Translations under genes and position numbers: made by a program | The notes under the pieces: model-generated | Database searches by the model: none | Told to the model about the DNA's origin: nothing | The model's input: the letters and a program-made list of their open reading frames with translations, nothing else | Shown: piece by piece, positions 6,770 to 7,157 of the stretch | Layout of the letters: the number at the start of each line of letters is the position of its first letter | How positions within the stretch are numbered: the stretch's first letter is position 1 | NCBI GenBank assembly: GCA_964629965.1 | Contig: CAZVRZ010000224.1 | Coordinates: 1-7,157, forward strand | Reading direction: 5' to 3' | Source: CAZVRZ01 sp964629965 | GTDB lineage: Bacteria; Chloroflexota; Anaerolineae; Anaerolineales; UBA4823 | DNA: 7,157 bases

Positions 6770-7157
6770 TTACTCCTCTGGGATACCTGTTTCGGGCTGG
6801 TTGGGAATTTTTTTGATACTGGCACGCAAGATTGCACCCGCCTCGCTCGGCGACTCAGCCAGAAAACCCTCTGGCCAATTTTCGATATCGCCTCGATCGT
6901 TGATGCGCGCTTGTTCAACCAGCGCGCCTTTCTTGGCGGATACAGGTGGAGAAACAAAAACGATTTGCACTTGATTGGCGAGGCGGTTGCTTTGATCTTC
7001 TGCCAATCGTCTACGTAAGCGATTGATCAGATGGTCGCTATGGGTTTCGATGATAACTTGCTTGCCACTTATAGCCGTGCATAGCAACAAATCGGCTAGC
7101 CCGGCTTGGGCGCGGGGGTGAAGGTGGATTTCAGGCTGTTCAAATACAAGCAAGTCG
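6770..7157 (-). CDS. ABC-type AAA ATPase, DUF3696-like, C-terminal part (start beyond window)
   Basis: The visible 128 codons (from 7156) begin inside the Walker B strand, DLLVFEQPEIHLHP, the form of Walker B used by RecF/OLD/DUF3696-type ATPases. VIIETHSDHLINRLRRR follows, containing the switch His (THSDH). A family-style tail with an Asp-Arg-Gly-Asp turn and WPEGF then leads to the stop at 6772-6770. The N-terminal half with Walker A lies outside the window, so the catalytic competence of the whole protein cannot be judged. ATPases of this class act on nucleic acid or as sensors in many two-gene defence systems, usually with a nuclease or toxin partner encoded next door. Here the next gene starts 3 bases after the stop. 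The DUF3696 assignment comes from the tail pattern and is less certain than the ABC-type ATPase call. Confidence 0.85.
   Translation of the reverse strand, partial: DLLVFEQPEIHLHPRAQAGLADLLLCTAISGKQVIIETHSDHLINRLRRRLAEDQSNRLANQVQIVFVSPPVSAKKGALVEQARINDRGDIENWPEGFLAESPSEAGAILRASIKKIPNQPETGIPEE
6773..6779 (-). promoter_or_regulatory. Shine-Dalgarno site of the 262-residue gene
   Basis: The minus strand reads AGAGGAGTAATGTATG. AGAGGAG lies six bases before ATG 6766 and overlaps the last codons of the ATPase gene, whose TAA is part of the spacer. It fixes the start of the downstream gene and shows tight translational linkage of the pair. The ATG four bases earlier (6770) is out of frame with the gene. 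Confidence 0.75.

Noticed and set aside
6614..7018. Plus-strand 134-codon frame across the ATPase and 262-residue genes
   Set aside because: It runs antisense to two well-supported genes, one with a clear Walker B and switch His; it looks like chance openness.
1..7157. CRISPR array, tRNA, insertion sequence or attachment site
   Set aside because: No regular repeats, cloverleaf-like segments, transposase motifs or terminal inverted repeats were seen on reading both strands.

Overview
All recognisable genes lie on the minus strand and read from the right edge to the left edge of the window, packed like one operon. In transcription order they are: the C-terminal end of an ABC-type AAA ATPase of the DUF3696-like kind (enters from the right edge, stops at 6770); an unrecognised 262-residue protein (6766-5978) whose last ~40 residues look like a toxin-type RNase module; a short broken N-terminus of a second ATPase (5963-5839); a ~1190-residue P-loop ATPase matching PglY of BREX type 2 (5800-2228); and PglZ, the BREX alkaline-phosphatase-fold protein (2218 to beyond the left edge). 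PglZ is open for 739 codons with no stop in the window.

The adjacent pglY-pglZ pair with type-2-style motifs (LHGSFGSGKSHFM in PglY; LLPSVTAVSR, TSDHGH and GYHGGAG in PglZ) points to a BREX type 2 anti-phage island or a relative of it. The methyltransferase PglX and kinase PglW of classical BREX-2 are not in the window and could lie beyond either edge. The ATPase plus 262-residue protein are not part of the classical gene set. They look like a two-gene cassette placed ahead of pglY, and they are visibly more AT-rich than pglY.

The most unusual spot is 5839-5963. A well-formed ribosome binding site starts a reading frame that begins like an SMC/RecF-type ATPase. It runs up to the Walker A loop, loses one base exactly there, and soon ends. 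This looks like the scar of a deleted or recombined ATPase gene. It now sits where it could serve as a short leader whose translation runs into pglY.

The organism is a bacterium of moderate GC content (pglY locally about 60%). The style of the sequence would fit Chloroflexota or a similar environmental lineage, but that is only an impression. No promoter, terminator, tRNA, rRNA, CRISPR array or insertion sequence was recognised; the operon promoter presumably lies beyond the right edge.
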